A DNA stretch of 64,000 nucleotides from Rhizobiaceae bacterium (GCA_023953835.1 JAMLJB010000001.1:620001-684000); one strand, 5' to 3'; positions 1-8,447 are shown, counted from the stretch's first letter. Numbers and translations are program-made. Notes: generated from the sequence alone by a model not told the origin.

Positions 1-2
1 CG

Positions 3-644
3 GCGCAGCAGGGCCGCGCGGTGTTCGACATCAGCGAGGCGAACGGCTTCGGCGGCAAACTGAGCGGCGCGTTCAGCATCGACCTTTCCGGCGACACGCC
101 AAAAACCGAAATCAGCATGAGCGCGCGCGGCATAGACGGCGAAGCCTTCAGCGCGGCAGCCGGGTTTCCCGAGATCGGGCCGAGTGCGAAGGGCGACGTT
201 TCCTTTGCGCTTTCAGGCGTGGGCCAGTCGCTCGACACCATGCTGACCCGCGCCGACGGCACGCTGACTGCACATTTCGGCAAGGGGAAGCTTGAGGGCA
301 TCGACCTTGCCGCGCTCGTGTCGCGGACGGCGGGCGGCGGCTTCTTCCCCCTGTCGGACATCGCCAAGGGAACGTTGCCCATAGACCGCGCGGACCTCGA
401 AGCGACCGTGGTTCAGGGTGTGGGACGCATCCAGAAGGCCGAGGTGCGCTCCGGGCCGCGCATCGTTTTCCTGTCCGGCATCCTGCCCTATGCGGGACGC
501 GGCGTTGCGCTGTCGGGCACCATCGCCTCGCGGGAGAAAGTGTCGCTGTTCAACCCCAACGGGCGTGAGGCGTCGTTCTTCGTCGGCGGCTCGTGGGATG
601 CGCCCTTCGTCTCGGCCGCACTTCCCCCGCAGACCCTGCAATAG
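3..644 (+). CDS. AsmA-like protein, C-terminal fragment
   Basis: The reading frame is open from the left edge of the window, so only the last 213 codons are seen and the start lies outside. The visible part has the alternating polar and hydrophobic beta-strand pattern of the AsmA C-terminal region. It includes a typical stretch reading 'LDTMLTRADGTLTAHFGKGK' followed by 'LEGIDLAALV'. AsmA-family proteins are large inner-membrane-anchored periplasmic proteins linked to outer-membrane biogenesis and lipid transport. The gene ends tail-to-tail with potI, with stop codons adjacent at 642-647. The family call rests on sequence style and is fairly sure; a specific role is not assigned. Confidence 0.75.
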   Translation, partial: AQQGRAVFDISEANGFGGKLSGAFSIDLSGDTPKTEISMSARGIDGEAFSAAAGFPEIGPSAKGDVSFALSGVGQSLDTMLTRADGTLTAHFGKGKLEGIDLAALVSRTAGGGFFPLSDIAKGTLPIDRADLEATVVQGVGRIQKAEVRSGPRIVFLSGILPYAGRGVALSGTIASREKVSLFNPNGREASFFVGGSWDAPFVSAALPPQTLQ

Positions 645-1463
645 TCAGCCGCGTTGGGCGGCCTGCTCGTCCAGCCTGCGCTGCACCTCGCGCCGCTTGT
701 TTGCAATCGACGCTGCGATGACCCCGATCGTGACCACGGCGATCAGGATCGTACACGCCGCGTTGATCTCCGGCGTCACGCCGAGCCGCACCTGGCTGTA
801 GATCTTCATCGGCAGCGTCGTTGCGCCCGGCCCGGAGGTGAAGCTCGCGATCACCAGATCGTCCAGCGACAGCGTGAAGGCCAGCATCCAGCCCGACACG
901 ATGGCGGGCATGATGACCGGCAGCGTGACCGCGAAGAAAGTGCGCACCGGCGTCGCGCCGAGGTCCATCGCCGCCTCTTCCAGCGAGCGGTCGAACGTCA
1001 CCAGCCGCGATTGCACCACAACCGCGACGAAGCACATGGTGAAGGTGATGTGCGCCAGCGTGACCGTGAAGAATCCCCGGTCGAGGCCGATTGCGACGAA
1101 CAGCAGCAGCAGCGACAGGCCGGTGATGACCTCGGGCATGACCAGCGGCGCGAACACCATGCCCGAAAACAGCACGCGCCCGCGAAAGCGCGTGTAGCGG
1201 GTCAGCGCAAGCGCGGCCATCGTGCCGAGTATGGTCGCGAAGGTGGCCGACAAAACGCCGACGCGCAGCGTCACCCATGCCGCATCGATGATCGCCTGGT
1301 TATGGATCAGCGAGACATACCATTTGGTGGAGAAGCCCGCCCACACGGTGACGAGCTTCGATTCATTGAAGGAAAAGATCACCAGCAGCACGATCGGCAA
1401 GTAGAGGAACGCGAAGCCGAGCACGATGGAAGCGATGTTGAAACGGGACCAGGTCGTGTTCAT
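645..1463 (-). CDS. potI: Putrescine ABC transporter permease PotI
   Basis: A 272-residue inner-membrane permease with about six membrane segments (near residues 8-30, 65-88, 104-128, 134-155, 181-205 and 235-258). The cytoplasmic EAA loop, which docks on the ATPase, reads 'EEAAMDLGA' at residues 162-170. It is the last gene of potF-potG-potH-potI, one base after potH. With PotH it forms the transmembrane channel for putrescine or a related polyamine. PotI/PotC-type permeases for spermidine are close relatives, so the exact polyamine is inferred from the whole operon. Confidence 0.92.
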   Translation of the reverse strand: MNTTWSRFNIASIVLGFAFLYLPIVLLVIFSFNESKLVTVWAGFSTKWYVSLIHNQAIIDAAWVTLRVGVLSATFATILGTMAALALTRYTRFRGRVLFSGMVFAPLVMPEVITGLSLLLLFVAIGLDRGFFTVTLAHITFTMCFVAVVVQSRLVTFDRSLEEAAMDLGATPVRTFFAVTLPVIMPAIVSGWMLAFTLSLDDLVIASFTSGPGATTLPMKIYSQVRLGVTPEINAACTILIAVVTIGVIAASIANKRREVQRRLDEQAAQRG

Positions 1464-1464
1464 G

Positions 1465-2412
1465 TCACCGCTCCTGCGCCCTGGCCTGCGCCTGCTGGAA
1501 GAACATGATCGGCACCACCAGAAGCAGCAGCAGGACCACGGCGACGGCGGACGACACCGGCCAGTCGCGGTTCGAGTTGAACTCGTTCCAGAGCGTCTTG
1601 CCGATCATCAGCGTTTCCGAACCGCCGAGCAGGTCGGGGATGACGAACTCGCCGACGGCGGGAATGAACACCAGCAGGCAGCCTGCCACCACGCCCGGCA
1701 GCGAGAGCGGGAAGGTGATCTTCCAGAACGCGCTCAATGGCGGGCAGCCGAGATCGTTCGCCGCCTCGACCAGCGTATAGTCCATCTTTTCCAGCGCCGA
1801 GTAGAGCGGCAGCACCATGAACGGCAGGTAGGAATAGACGATGCCGATATAGATGGCCCAGTCTGTGTTGAGGATGATGAGCGGCTGGTCGATGACGTGC
1901 AGCCACATCAGGAACTGGTTGAGCAGTCCTTCCGGCTTCAGGATGCCTATCCATGCGTAGACGCGGATCAGGAAGGATGTCCAGAACGGCAGGATCACCA
2001 GCATCAGCAGCGTCGGGCGCACCGTGGCGGGCGCGCGCGCCATGCCATAGGCGATCGGATAGCCGATGAGCAATGTCAGCAAAGTGGAGATGCCGGCGAT
2101 CACCACGCTGCGCAGATAGGCGCGGTAGTAAAGCGGGTCCTGCAACAGCCACAGATAGTTGTCGAAGCTGAACTCCCTCCATTTGCTGAAGAGATCGCCG
2201 ATCCCGTTGATGACCGGCGTGTAGGGCGGCATGGAGATCGCGGTCGTCGAAAGCGAAATCTTGAAAACGATGAAGAACGGAACGAGGAAAAAGAAGAGCA
2301 GCCAGGCATAGGGAACGATGATGACCAGCCGGCTGCTGATCGCGGCGATCAGGCCGTTGTCGGTGGCGCGTGCCGGTGCGGCGGCGCTGCCTGAAATGGC
2401 GGTGTCGGTCAT
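1465..2412 (-). CDS. potH: Putrescine ABC transporter permease PotH
   Basis: A 315-residue permease with a hydrophilic N-terminus, a first membrane helix near residues 30-50, five more helices and an EAA loop 'VEAANDLGCPPL' near residue 215. It starts four bases after potG ends and is followed after one base by potI, so the three genes are translationally close. It pairs with PotI as a heterodimeric channel. Length and layout fit PotH of the putrescine importer. Confidence 0.92.
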   Translation of the reverse strand: MTDTAISGSAAAPARATDNGLIAAISSRLVIIVPYAWLLFFFLVPFFIVFKISLSTTAISMPPYTPVINGIGDLFSKWREFSFDNYLWLLQDPLYYRAYLRSVVIAGISTLLTLLIGYPIAYGMARAPATVRPTLLMLVILPFWTSFLIRVYAWIGILKPEGLLNQFLMWLHVIDQPLIILNTDWAIYIGIVYSYLPFMVLPLYSALEKMDYTLVEAANDLGCPPLSAFWKITFPLSLPGVVAGCLLVFIPAVGEFVIPDLLGGSETLMIGKTLWNEFNSNRDWPVSSAVAVVLLLLLVVPIMFFQQAQARAQER

Positions 2413-2416
2413 GGCG

Positions 2417-3559
2417 TCACCTCGTCAGCACGACGCCGGCATCCGGCTCGAAGGAGATCCATGCCTGGTCGTTCCAGCTCAGCGGGTCCTCCACTGTGCG
2501 CGCGCTGTTCATCGTGCTCGCCTTGACGATCTGCCCGTCATCCAGCCTCACATGGAACACCGTCATGTCGCCCAGATAGGCAATGTCGTAGATTTCGCCC
2601 TGCATGGCGTTCTCGTCGCCCTTGGCGGGCTTCTTCGACGACACCTTGATCTTCTCCGGACGGATCGCGAAAGCGACGTCGTTGCCGGGCGTGGCGTCGG
2701 CTGCGTTGACGACGTTTATCTTCGCGCCGCTGCCGCCGGCGATGGTGGCCGCATCGCCGTTGCGCGCCGTCACCTTGCCTTCGAACATGTTCACATTGCC
2801 GACGAAATTGGCCACGAAGCGCGAAATGGGCGCCTCGTAGACTTCAACCGGCGTCGCCACCTGCATCACCTCGCCCTTGTCGAGAATGGCGATGCGGTCG
2901 GCCATCGTCATCGCCTCTTCCTGGTCGTGCGTCACCACGATGAAGGTGAGCCCGAGACTTTGCTGGAGGTCCATCAACTCGAATTGCGTTTCCTCGCGCA
3001 GCTTCTTGTCGAGCGCGCCGAGCGGCTCGTCCAGCAGCAGCACCTTGGGCCGTTTCGCCACCGAACGCGCCAGCGCCACGCGCTGCCGCTGGCCGCCTGA
3101 AAGCTGGTGCGGCTTGCGCTTGGCGAACTGGGTCAGCTTCACCAGCTTGAGCATCTCGTCCACGCGCTTGGCGATCTGGTCCTTCGGCATGCCGTCCTGC
3201 TTCAGGCCGAAGGCGATGTTCTGCTCCACCGTCATGTGCGGAAACAGCGCGTAGGACTGGAACATCATGTTGACGGGCCGCTTGTAGGGCGGAATGCCGC
3301 GCAGATCCTGACCGTCCAGCAGGATGCGCCCGGAGGTGGGTTCCTCGAACCCCGCCAGCATGCGCAGCAAGGTGGACTTGCCGCAGCCCGACGCGCCGAG
3401 CAGCGCGAAGAATTCCCGCTCGTAGATCGAGAGCGACAGGTTGTTGACGGCGGTGAAATCCCCGAACCGCTTGGTGATGCTGTCGAACACAATATAGGGT
3501 TTTGCAGAGGCGTCGGTCCACGGCGCGAAGCTCCTGCGAATGCTGCCCAGTGATTTCAT
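2417..3559 (-). CDS. potG: Putrescine ABC transporter ATP-binding protein PotG
   Basis: A 380-residue ABC ATPase. Walker A is GASGCGKST (residues 55-63), the signature is LSGGQ (153-157) and Walker B is VLLLDEP (173-179), followed by the switch histidine in 'VVTHDQEEA'. A C-terminal TOBE regulatory domain begins around residue 290. It powers uptake through PotH and PotI. It lies 59 bp downstream of potF, and that gap contains a strong stem-loop. Confidence 0.93.
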   Translation of the reverse strand: MKSLGSIRRSFAPWTDASAKPYIVFDSITKRFGDFTAVNNLSLSIYEREFFALLGASGCGKSTLLRMLAGFEEPTSGRILLDGQDLRGIPPYKRPVNMMFQSYALFPHMTVEQNIAFGLKQDGMPKDQIAKRVDEMLKLVKLTQFAKRKPHQLSGGQRQRVALARSVAKRPKVLLLDEPLGALDKKLREETQFELMDLQQSLGLTFIVVTHDQEEAMTMADRIAILDKGEVMQVATPVEVYEAPISRFVANFVGNVNMFEGKVTARNGDAATIAGGSGAKINVVNAADATPGNDVAFAIRPEKIKVSSKKPAKGDENAMQGEIYDIAYLGDMTVFHVRLDDGQIVKASTMNSARTVEDPLSWNDQAWISFEPDAGVVLTR

Positions 3560-3583
3560 GATGACACCTTGCTCTTAAACTGA

Positions 3584-3606
3584 AAGGCCCGGCAATGCCG
3601 GGCCTT
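3584..3606 (-). terminator. Stem-loop between potF and potG
   Basis: A near-perfect hairpin, AAGGCCCGGC-A(T)TG-CCGGGCCTT, lies in the 59-bp gap after the potF stop. On the minus strand it is followed by only a short T-rich run, so it is probably a partial terminator or a 3'-end stabiliser. Such a structure would leave more potF mRNA than potGHI mRNA, which suits a binding protein needed in excess. Confidence 0.6.
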
Positions 3607-3618
3607 CGATCTCGATGC

Positions 3619-4710
3619 TTACTGGCCGGTGGTGACCTTGGTCCACAAGCGCGTCACCAGACGCTGTTCTTTTGGCCCGTATGGCAAGACGGTATAGAGC
3701 TTGGCCAGCGTCTCCTCGTCCGGGTAGATCGCCGGATCGTCCAGCACGTCCTTTTCGATGAACTCCTGCGACGCCTTGTTGCCGTTCGCATAGTAGACGT
3801 AGTTGCTGGCCTTGGCCGCCACTTCCGGCTTCATCATGTAGTTGATGAAGGTGAGCGCTTCGTCCAGATGCGGCGCATCCGCCGGGATCGCCATCTGATC
3901 GAACCACATTTCCGCGCCCTCCTTCGGAATGACGTAGTCGACCGTCACGCCCTGGTTGGCCTCCGCAGCCCGGTCGCGCGCCTGGAACACGTCGCCCGAC
4001 CAGCCGATGGCGAGGCAGATGTCGCCATTGGCAAGCGCGTTGATATATTCGGAGGAGTGGAACTTGCGCACATAGGGCCGGATCTTGAGCAGCAGTTCCT
4101 CGGCCTTTGCAAAGCTGTCTGCGTCGCGCGCATTCGGATCGAGACCGAGATAGTGCAGCGCCGCCGGAATGATGTCCTGCGACTGGTCCAGGATGTAGAT
4201 GCCGCAATCCTTGAGCTTGGCGGCCTTCTCAGGGTCGAAGATCACATCCCAGCTATCGACCTTGTCGATGCCGAGCGCGGCCTTAACCTTCTCGACATTG
4301 TAGCCGATGCCGGTGGTTCCCCACATATAATTGACCGAGTATTCATTGCCCGGATCGTAGGCGGTGGTGCGTTCGCTCACCACGTCCCACATGTTTGAAA
4401 TATTGGGCAGCTTCGACTTGTCGAGCTTCTGGAACACGCCGGCCTGGATCTGGCGGGCGAGGAAGTGGCCGCTCGGCACCACGACGTCATAGCCGCTGCC
4501 GCCGGCCAGCAGTTTGGTTTCGAGAATCTCGTTGGAATCGAATACGTCATAGACGACCTTGATCCCCGTCTCCTTGGTGAAGTCCTCAAGGATGGAGGTG
4601 TCGATATAGTCTGACCAGTTATAGACGTTGACGACTTTTTCCTGCGCGTTTGCGCCGAATGTCGCGAGTGCCAGCAACGCCGCGGACAGACCAAGCTTTT
4701 GAATGGTCAT
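3619..4710 (-). CDS. potF: Putrescine-binding periplasmic protein PotF
   Basis: A 363-residue solute-binding protein with a Sec signal peptide of about 22 residues ending 'FGANAQ'. The mature start 'KVVNVYNWSDYID' is typical of PotD/PotF proteins. It binds polyamine in the periplasm and delivers it to PotHI. It is the first gene of the operon, with a GGAG ribosome site before the ATG. The choice of putrescine over spermidine comes from operon order and family resemblance and was not tested residue by residue. Confidence 0.92.
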   Translation of the reverse strand: MTIQKLGLSAALLALATFGANAQEKVVNVYNWSDYIDTSILEDFTKETGIKVVYDVFDSNEILETKLLAGGSGYDVVVPSGHFLARQIQAGVFQKLDKSKLPNISNMWDVVSERTTAYDPGNEYSVNYMWGTTGIGYNVEKVKAALGIDKVDSWDVIFDPEKAAKLKDCGIYILDQSQDIIPAALHYLGLDPNARDADSFAKAEELLLKIRPYVRKFHSSEYINALANGDICLAIGWSGDVFQARDRAAEANQGVTVDYVIPKEGAEMWFDQMAIPADAPHLDEALTFINYMMKPEVAAKASNYVYYANGNKASQEFIEKDVLDDPAIYPDEETLAKLYTVLPYGPKEQRLVTRLWTKVTTGQ

Positions 4711-4770
4711 GCATTATCTCCGTGTTGACCCCTTTTCCGGCTTTCTTGCTGCATCGCAGCAGGCCAGATT

Positions 4771-4797
4771 GCATTGAAGCTTATTAACCTTCAATGC
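4771..4797. promoter_or_regulatory. Perfect 9-bp inverted repeat upstream of potF
   Basis: GCATTGAAG (4771-4779) and CTTCAATGC (4789-4797) are perfect inverted copies separated by nine AT-rich bases, 61 bp upstream of the potF start. There is no T-run, so an operator for a dimeric regulator of the pot operon is more likely than a terminator. It lies between the antitoxin gene and potF, so it could also shape the end of the toxin-antitoxin transcript. Confidence 0.45.
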
Positions 4798-4857
4798 GGG
4801 CGACAAGCCGGAAAATCATTCTACTTCCGGTGGTGAATCCGGATGCGGCGATGCGGC

Positions 4858-5175
4858 TCAACTGATTGCCCGCAGCCCCTTGTTCTTCACGACCGTCAGC
4901 AGTCGCAGCGCCGGCCCTCCGGGCTTTTTGACGCCGCGCTCCCAATCGGAAACAAGTCCCTTGCTGACGTTGAGGTAGCGCGCAAAGACCGGCTGGGAGA
5001 TGTGCTCCCGCTCGCGAATCGCACGAATCTCTTCCGGCCCCATCGCCTCGATCGCCGTCAGGCACGCCTCGTCGAACTCGCGCATGGTTCGCTTGTCGAT
5101 TGCGCCCGACTCGCGAAAACCCTCCATCATTTCATGGACGGCCGCCATCACGTCGCTCTTATAGGCCTTGGTCAT
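4858..5175 (-). CDS. XRE-family antitoxin (HigA/NadS-like)
   Basis: A 105-residue protein with a helix-turn-helix of the Cro/C1 type in its C-terminal half ('ISQPVFARYLNVSKGLVSDW'). The motif 'GPEEIRAIRE' before it is common in NadS/HigA-like antitoxins. It overlaps the toxin gene upstream by 17 bp, so the two are co-translated, toxin first. It should neutralise the toxin and repress their shared promoter. Confidence 0.82.
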   Translation of the reverse strand: MTKAYKSDVMAAVHEMMEGFRESGAIDKRTMREFDEACLTAIEAMGPEEIRAIREREHISQPVFARYLNVSKGLVSDWERGVKKPGGPALRLLTVVKNKGLRAIS

Positions 5176-5542
5176 CGCACACCACCGCTTTCATTCGACC
5201 CGCCGCCACCTCGGCCTCCATCTGGGCTTCGCTGAACGCCAACACCAGTTTGGCCGCCTTTCTTATCACGGCAAGCTCGGACTTGCCGAGATTTCCCAGG
5301 TCGCTCTTGGCAAACCCGAACACGAACACCGCACGCGTCTGCGCCTTGAAAAAGATCAGCACGCGATATCCCCCGGACCTTCCCGCCCCCTCGCGCGCAA
5401 CGCGCTGCTTGATGACATTCGCCCCGAGATCGGCGTCAAGAAGTCCTTTGCCTGCACGCGCGACCGCTTCGCACAGCCGGTCGTCTCCGATCTTCTCCCT
5501 TTGCGCGAACTTGTCGAAACTGCTGCTCTTGAAAATCTTCAC
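5159..5542 (-). CDS. RelE/HigB-like toxin
   Basis: A 127-residue basic protein of the RelE-like toxin type encoded just before an XRE antitoxin. It shows 'RAGKGLLDADLGANVIKQRV' and 'GRSGGYRVLIFF', the pattern of the subfamily found with NadS-type antitoxins. Members usually act as ribosome-dependent mRNA interferases; that activity is inferred from the family. The toxin-antitoxin order and the 17-bp overlap match HigBA-style pairs. Confidence 0.8.
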   Translation of the reverse strand: MKIFKSSSFDKFAQREKIGDDRLCEAVARAGKGLLDADLGANVIKQRVAREGAGRSGGYRVLIFFKAQTRAVFVFGFAKSDLGNLGKSELAVIRKAAKLVLAFSEAQMEAEVAAGRMKAVVCDDQGL

Positions 5543-5568
5543 GATAGGTCATTTTATGAACGACCCCT

Positions 5569-5597
5569 AAAGTATGGCACTATGTGTAATGAGTCAA
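5569..5597 (-). promoter_or_regulatory. Promoter of the toxin-antitoxin pair
   Basis: On the minus strand TTGACT (5597-5592), a 17-bp spacer and TACTTT (5574-5569) form a good sigma-70-type promoter. It lies 27 bp upstream of the toxin start. The -35 box overlaps the stop codon of the DMT transporter gene. Confidence 0.6.
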
Positions 5598-6517
5598 CGC
5601 ACCGCCGCTTGCTTCTTCAATTGCAGCAGGACGTGGCCGAACAGCGCGGCGACGACGATTGCGCCTCCCAGCAATGCGCGTGCGGAGGGTTCCTCGCCAT
5701 GCACCAGCCACACCCAGACCGGCCCCAGCACCGGCTCGAAACAGCCGATCAGCGCCGCATATGCAGCAGGAATCAGCCGCGCGCCCATCGCGAAGCACAC
5801 CATTCCGAGGCCGAGATTGATCGCTCCGAACGCGAACAGATAGACCGCGTCGACGCCGCTCGTTGACAGCGTTTGCGCCTGTGTCGCAGCGAAAAGGCAC
5901 GCAAGCACAGTGCCCAGGCAGGTCGCCGGGGTCATGCGGACATGCGCATAGCGGCGCGTTATGACGGTTGCGATCGCAAAGACGCAGGCGATCAGCAGCG
6001 CCAGCGCGTCCCCGATCGGCGCCACATTTCCGTTGACGTTTTCCGACACCATCACGCCCACGCCGACGATCACGGCAAGGATCGCGATCCATGTGGCGGC
6101 CGACACGCGTTCGCGGAAAAAGACCCATCCGAACAGCGCGGCCAGAAGCGGCACGCCTGCCTGTATCAGCAGGATGTTCGCCACGGTCGTATAGGCCAGC
6201 GCCACGACGAAACAGGTCGACGCCACCGCGAAGCAGAGCGACACCGCATATCCCGGCAGGCCCATCGTCCTGAAGGCACGCCATGCGCCGCGCCACCCAT
6301 CGCGCGCGATCAGGAACAGGAGAATACAGAGCGAAGCCCACAGCGACCGCCAGAACACCACCGTCCAGCTATCCGGCGCTTCCACGAAACGCGCGAGCAT
6401 GCCGCCGAAGCTCCAGAACAGCGCGGACAGGAACACCAGCACCATGCCCGTTCGCAGTTCCTTCGCACCGCGATAGGAACTGTCCGTCAGGCTTGGCGTT
6501 GCGGCGGCGTTGGTCAT
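5594..6517 (-). CDS. DMT superfamily transporter (EamA domains)
   Basis: A 307-residue protein with about ten membrane helices arranged as two EamA repeats. Recognisable stretches are 'LFWSFGGMLARFVEAPDSW' in the first repeat and 'GLGMVCFAMGARLIPA' with 'LIGCFEPVLGPVWVWL' in the second. This family mainly exports small metabolites such as amino acids across the inner membrane. The substrate cannot be told from sequence. It is transcribed towards the toxin-antitoxin pair. Confidence 0.85.
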   Translation of the reverse strand: MTNAAATPSLTDSSYRGAKELRTGMVLVFLSALFWSFGGMLARFVEAPDSWTVVFWRSLWASLCILLFLIARDGWRGAWRAFRTMGLPGYAVSLCFAVASTCFVVALAYTTVANILLIQAGVPLLAALFGWVFFRERVSAATWIAILAVIVGVGVMVSENVNGNVAPIGDALALLIACVFAIATVITRRYAHVRMTPATCLGTVLACLFAATQAQTLSTSGVDAVYLFAFGAINLGLGMVCFAMGARLIPAAYAALIGCFEPVLGPVWVWLVHGEEPSARALLGGAIVVAALFGHVLLQLKKQAAVR

Positions 6518-6636
6518 GCGCTTCGGCTTTTGCAGATAGGCCGCGCGGTTGGCTTTCGGCGGAGTTGAAATCGCCTATTCAAGAACCTTTGACCACGCCT
6601 GATCCAGCGCGCATCGTTCATTGGCGCAGATGAAAG

Positions 6637-6683
6637 CCCCCTTCTCCCCCTGTGGGAGAAGGTGCCGGCAGGCGGATGAGGGG
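6637..6683. repeat. RIME-like palindromic repeat, single half
   Basis: CCCCTTCTCCC...GGGAGAAGG forms a hairpin that runs into GTGCCGGCAGGCGGATGAGGGG. The same unit occurs at 9807-9931, 17302-17428 and 17977-18127. These resemble the intergenic mosaic palindromes (RIME) known in rhizobia. This copy bounds the interrupted cassette on its left. Confidence 0.75.
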
Positions 6684-6702
6684 TAATGCCAACCCCGCCG
6701 CA

Positions 6703-6843
6703 TCACGTCCTTGGGCGATTGAACACGATCCAAAGTCCGCCCAGCACGCAGACGGTCGGCGAAATCAGCCATAAGGCCTTGATCACGTCGGGAGACGACC
6801 GATAGGTCTGGAAAAAGTCCTGCCAGAATCCGTAGCTGTCCAT
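6703..6843 (-). CDS. Small single-span membrane protein, cassette copy B
   Basis: A 46-residue protein beginning MDSYGFWQDFFQTYR, with one hydrophobic segment near residues 24-41 ('LWLISPTVCVLGGLWIVF'). I do not recognise the family. The start is set by the second copy at 17463-17669. The two proteins align from MDSY onward and share an identical GGGGAGCAGC ribosome-site region, while the sequence before MDSY shifts frame between the copies. It lies directly downstream of the structured RNA. About 60% of the first 42 residues match copy A, which supports a real gene. Confidence 0.65.
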   Translation of the reverse strand: MDSYGFWQDFFQTYRSSPDVIKALWLISPTVCVLGGLWIVFNRPRT

Positions 6844-6849
6844 TGCTGC

Positions 6850-6955
6850 TCCCCGTGCCATGCAAATGGTCACCGAGGGGCCCCAAAGCCCCATCGCCCC
6901 TCTGGTGACCGGGGGATTAGCAAGCCGTGACAAGACGGCTGCCCCCGTCTTTAGA
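6850..6955 (-). ncRNA. Structured RNA leader, copy B, 3' part (interrupted)
   Basis: This is the gene-proximal part of the leader whose other part is at 8448-8545. It holds the hairpin GGTCACC/GGTGACC (6868-6874 with 6904-6910). It also holds one strand of each long-range helix: GGGGG (6911-6915), TAGCAA (6918-6923), TGACAAG (6928-6934) and GCCCCCGT (6941-6948). The partner strands lie beyond the IS element. It aligns with 17676-17783 of copy A. Confidence 0.6.
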
Positions 6956-8447
6956 CCCCATGCTTCTGTTTGCTTTGATCTGATTGGGATCGAAGATGAT
7001 TATCGGTATGTGCCGATGACAGGAGGATGAGATGAAGACGAATTATATTGGCCTCGATGTCCACAAGGACACGGTTGCCGTTGCTATTGCAGAAGAGGAT
7101 AGGCGGGAAGCGCGCTCATATGGTGAGATCGCGCATAGCGCTGATGCGCTCAGCAAGCTTGCGAGGAAGCTTTCCGCCAGTGGCTCCCGGCTACATTTCG
7201 CCTATGAAGCAGGGTGTTGTGGCTTTGGAGCCTACCGGCTGCTGACGGGTCTCGGCCATCGTTGCGATGTGGTTGCCCCCAGTATGACGCCGCGCCGGCC
7301 TGGCGACAGGATCAAGACCGACCATCGTGATGCGCTGGCGCTTGCCCGCCTGTTGCGGACTGGGGAATTGACGCCGGTATGGGTGCCCGATGAGGCACAC
7401 GAGGCGATGCGCGACCTGGTGCGGACGCGCCAAGATGCTGTTTGCTCGCTACGCCGGGCTCGACAACAACTGGGCGGCTTTCTGCTGCGCCACGGCAGAG
7501 TGTACACCCGGACGGAGAAGCGCTGGGGGACAGTCCACAAGCGCTGGATACGCGATCAGAAGTTCGCGCATGAACCGCAAGGTTTGGTTCTGGAAGACTA
7601 TTTTCGCACTATGGAGCAAGCACAATTGCGGATTGTCGAGATCACCGCCCGCATCCACGAAGCCCTGCCGGGCTGGTCTTTGGCACCACTGGTCGAACGG
7701 TTGCAGGCCATGCGCGGCATCTCCGTGGTCAGCGCCGTCGTTCTGGTGGCCGAACTGGGCGACTTTGATCGCTTCACCCGACCCACACAGCTTATGGCCT
7801 ATGTCGGCCTGGTCCCCTCGGAAACATCGAGCGGCGGACACAGGCGACTAGGCGGTATCACCAAAGCGGGCAATGAAGCCGTACGCCGGACACTGGTCGA
7901 ATGCGCATGGAACTATCGAATGCCTGCACGGATTAGCAAGAACATGATGGAGCATCAGAAGCGTCTTCCGCGGGAAGTCAGCGATATAGCTTGGAAAGCG
8001 CAGGTGCGCCTTCACCAGCGCTACAAAGCGATGTTGGCACGCGGCAAGAAGCCAACGGTCGTCATCACTGCAATTGCCCGCGAGATGGTTGGCTTTGTCT
8101 GGGCGATCGCCCGTATAGGCGGCGGCACAAGGTCTGCGTGACCGGGTGATGTCGAATGTGGCTTTCGGCGGTGGCGCATCCCACTACGGTCTGGAGAACC
8201 CTTGATCCGGCTTTGGGCAGGATGTTTCGCACATGCCGACGCCCGTTTTTAGACAAAGGCAGCTCCGCGACGAACCGGGATACTGCGACAGGCCTGGCCT
8301 GACCCGCGAATAAGAGGGTGATCAACCGTCGCTACGATGCTCGTGGAGTGCGCCACCACCCAAGGCCACACTGATAAATATTGATCGCGCTTCGCGCGAA
8401 ACGAAACATTTTGGTCCTGCTCTTGAAAAACAGCATAAGAAGCCTGA
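6956..8447 (+). mobile_element. IS110-family element, IS1111 group
   Basis: The limits are deduced by comparison with the uninterrupted cassette at 17.7-17.9 kb. Homology to it stops after GTCTTTA near 6955 and resumes at GCTCTGAACAT at 8448. The insert of about 1.49 kb has the usual size. It carries one transposase gene followed by about 300 bp of noncoding DNA, the arrangement of the IS1111 group. Subterminal similarity (GCTTCTGTTTGCT on the left, GCTTCTTATGCTG on the complement of the right) may be the inverted repeats. Ends are accurate to a few bases. Confidence 0.75.
7032..8141 (+). CDS. IS110-family transposase (IS1111 group)
   Basis: A 369-residue transposase. The N-terminal DEDD (RuvC-like) domain opens with 'YIGLDVHKDTVAVAI' and has 'KTDHRDALALARLLRTGEL' near residue 95. 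The C-terminal 'transposase 20' domain reads 'AMRGISVVSAVVLVAELGDF' and 'LMAYVGLVPSETSSGGHRR', and includes the conserved serine region. It has an AGGAGG ribosome site. IS110 enzymes are RNA-guided recombinases that use a bridge or seek RNA from the element's noncoding end. No frameshift is visible, so it may be active. Confidence 0.93.
   Translation: MKTNYIGLDVHKDTVAVAIAEEDRREARSYGEIAHSADALSKLARKLSASGSRLHFAYEAGCCGFGAYRLLTGLGHRCDVVAPSMTPRRPGDRIKTDHRDALALARLLRTGELTPVWVPDEAHEAMRDLVRTRQDAVCSLRRARQQLGGFLLRHGRVYTRTEKRWGTVHKRWIRDQKFAHEPQGLVLEDYFRTMEQAQLRIVEITARIHEALPGWSLAPLVERLQAMRGISVVSAVVLVAELGDFDRFTRPTQLMAYVGLVPSETSSGGHRRLGGITKAGNEAVRRTLVECAWNYRMPARISKNMMEHQKRLPREVSDIAWKAQVRLHQRYKAMLARGKKPTVVITAIAREMVGFVWAIARIGGGTRSA

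Noticed and set aside
654..2394. Long plus-strand frames opposite potI and potH
   Set aside because: They are rich in Arg, His and Gln and mirror conserved permeases on the other strand.
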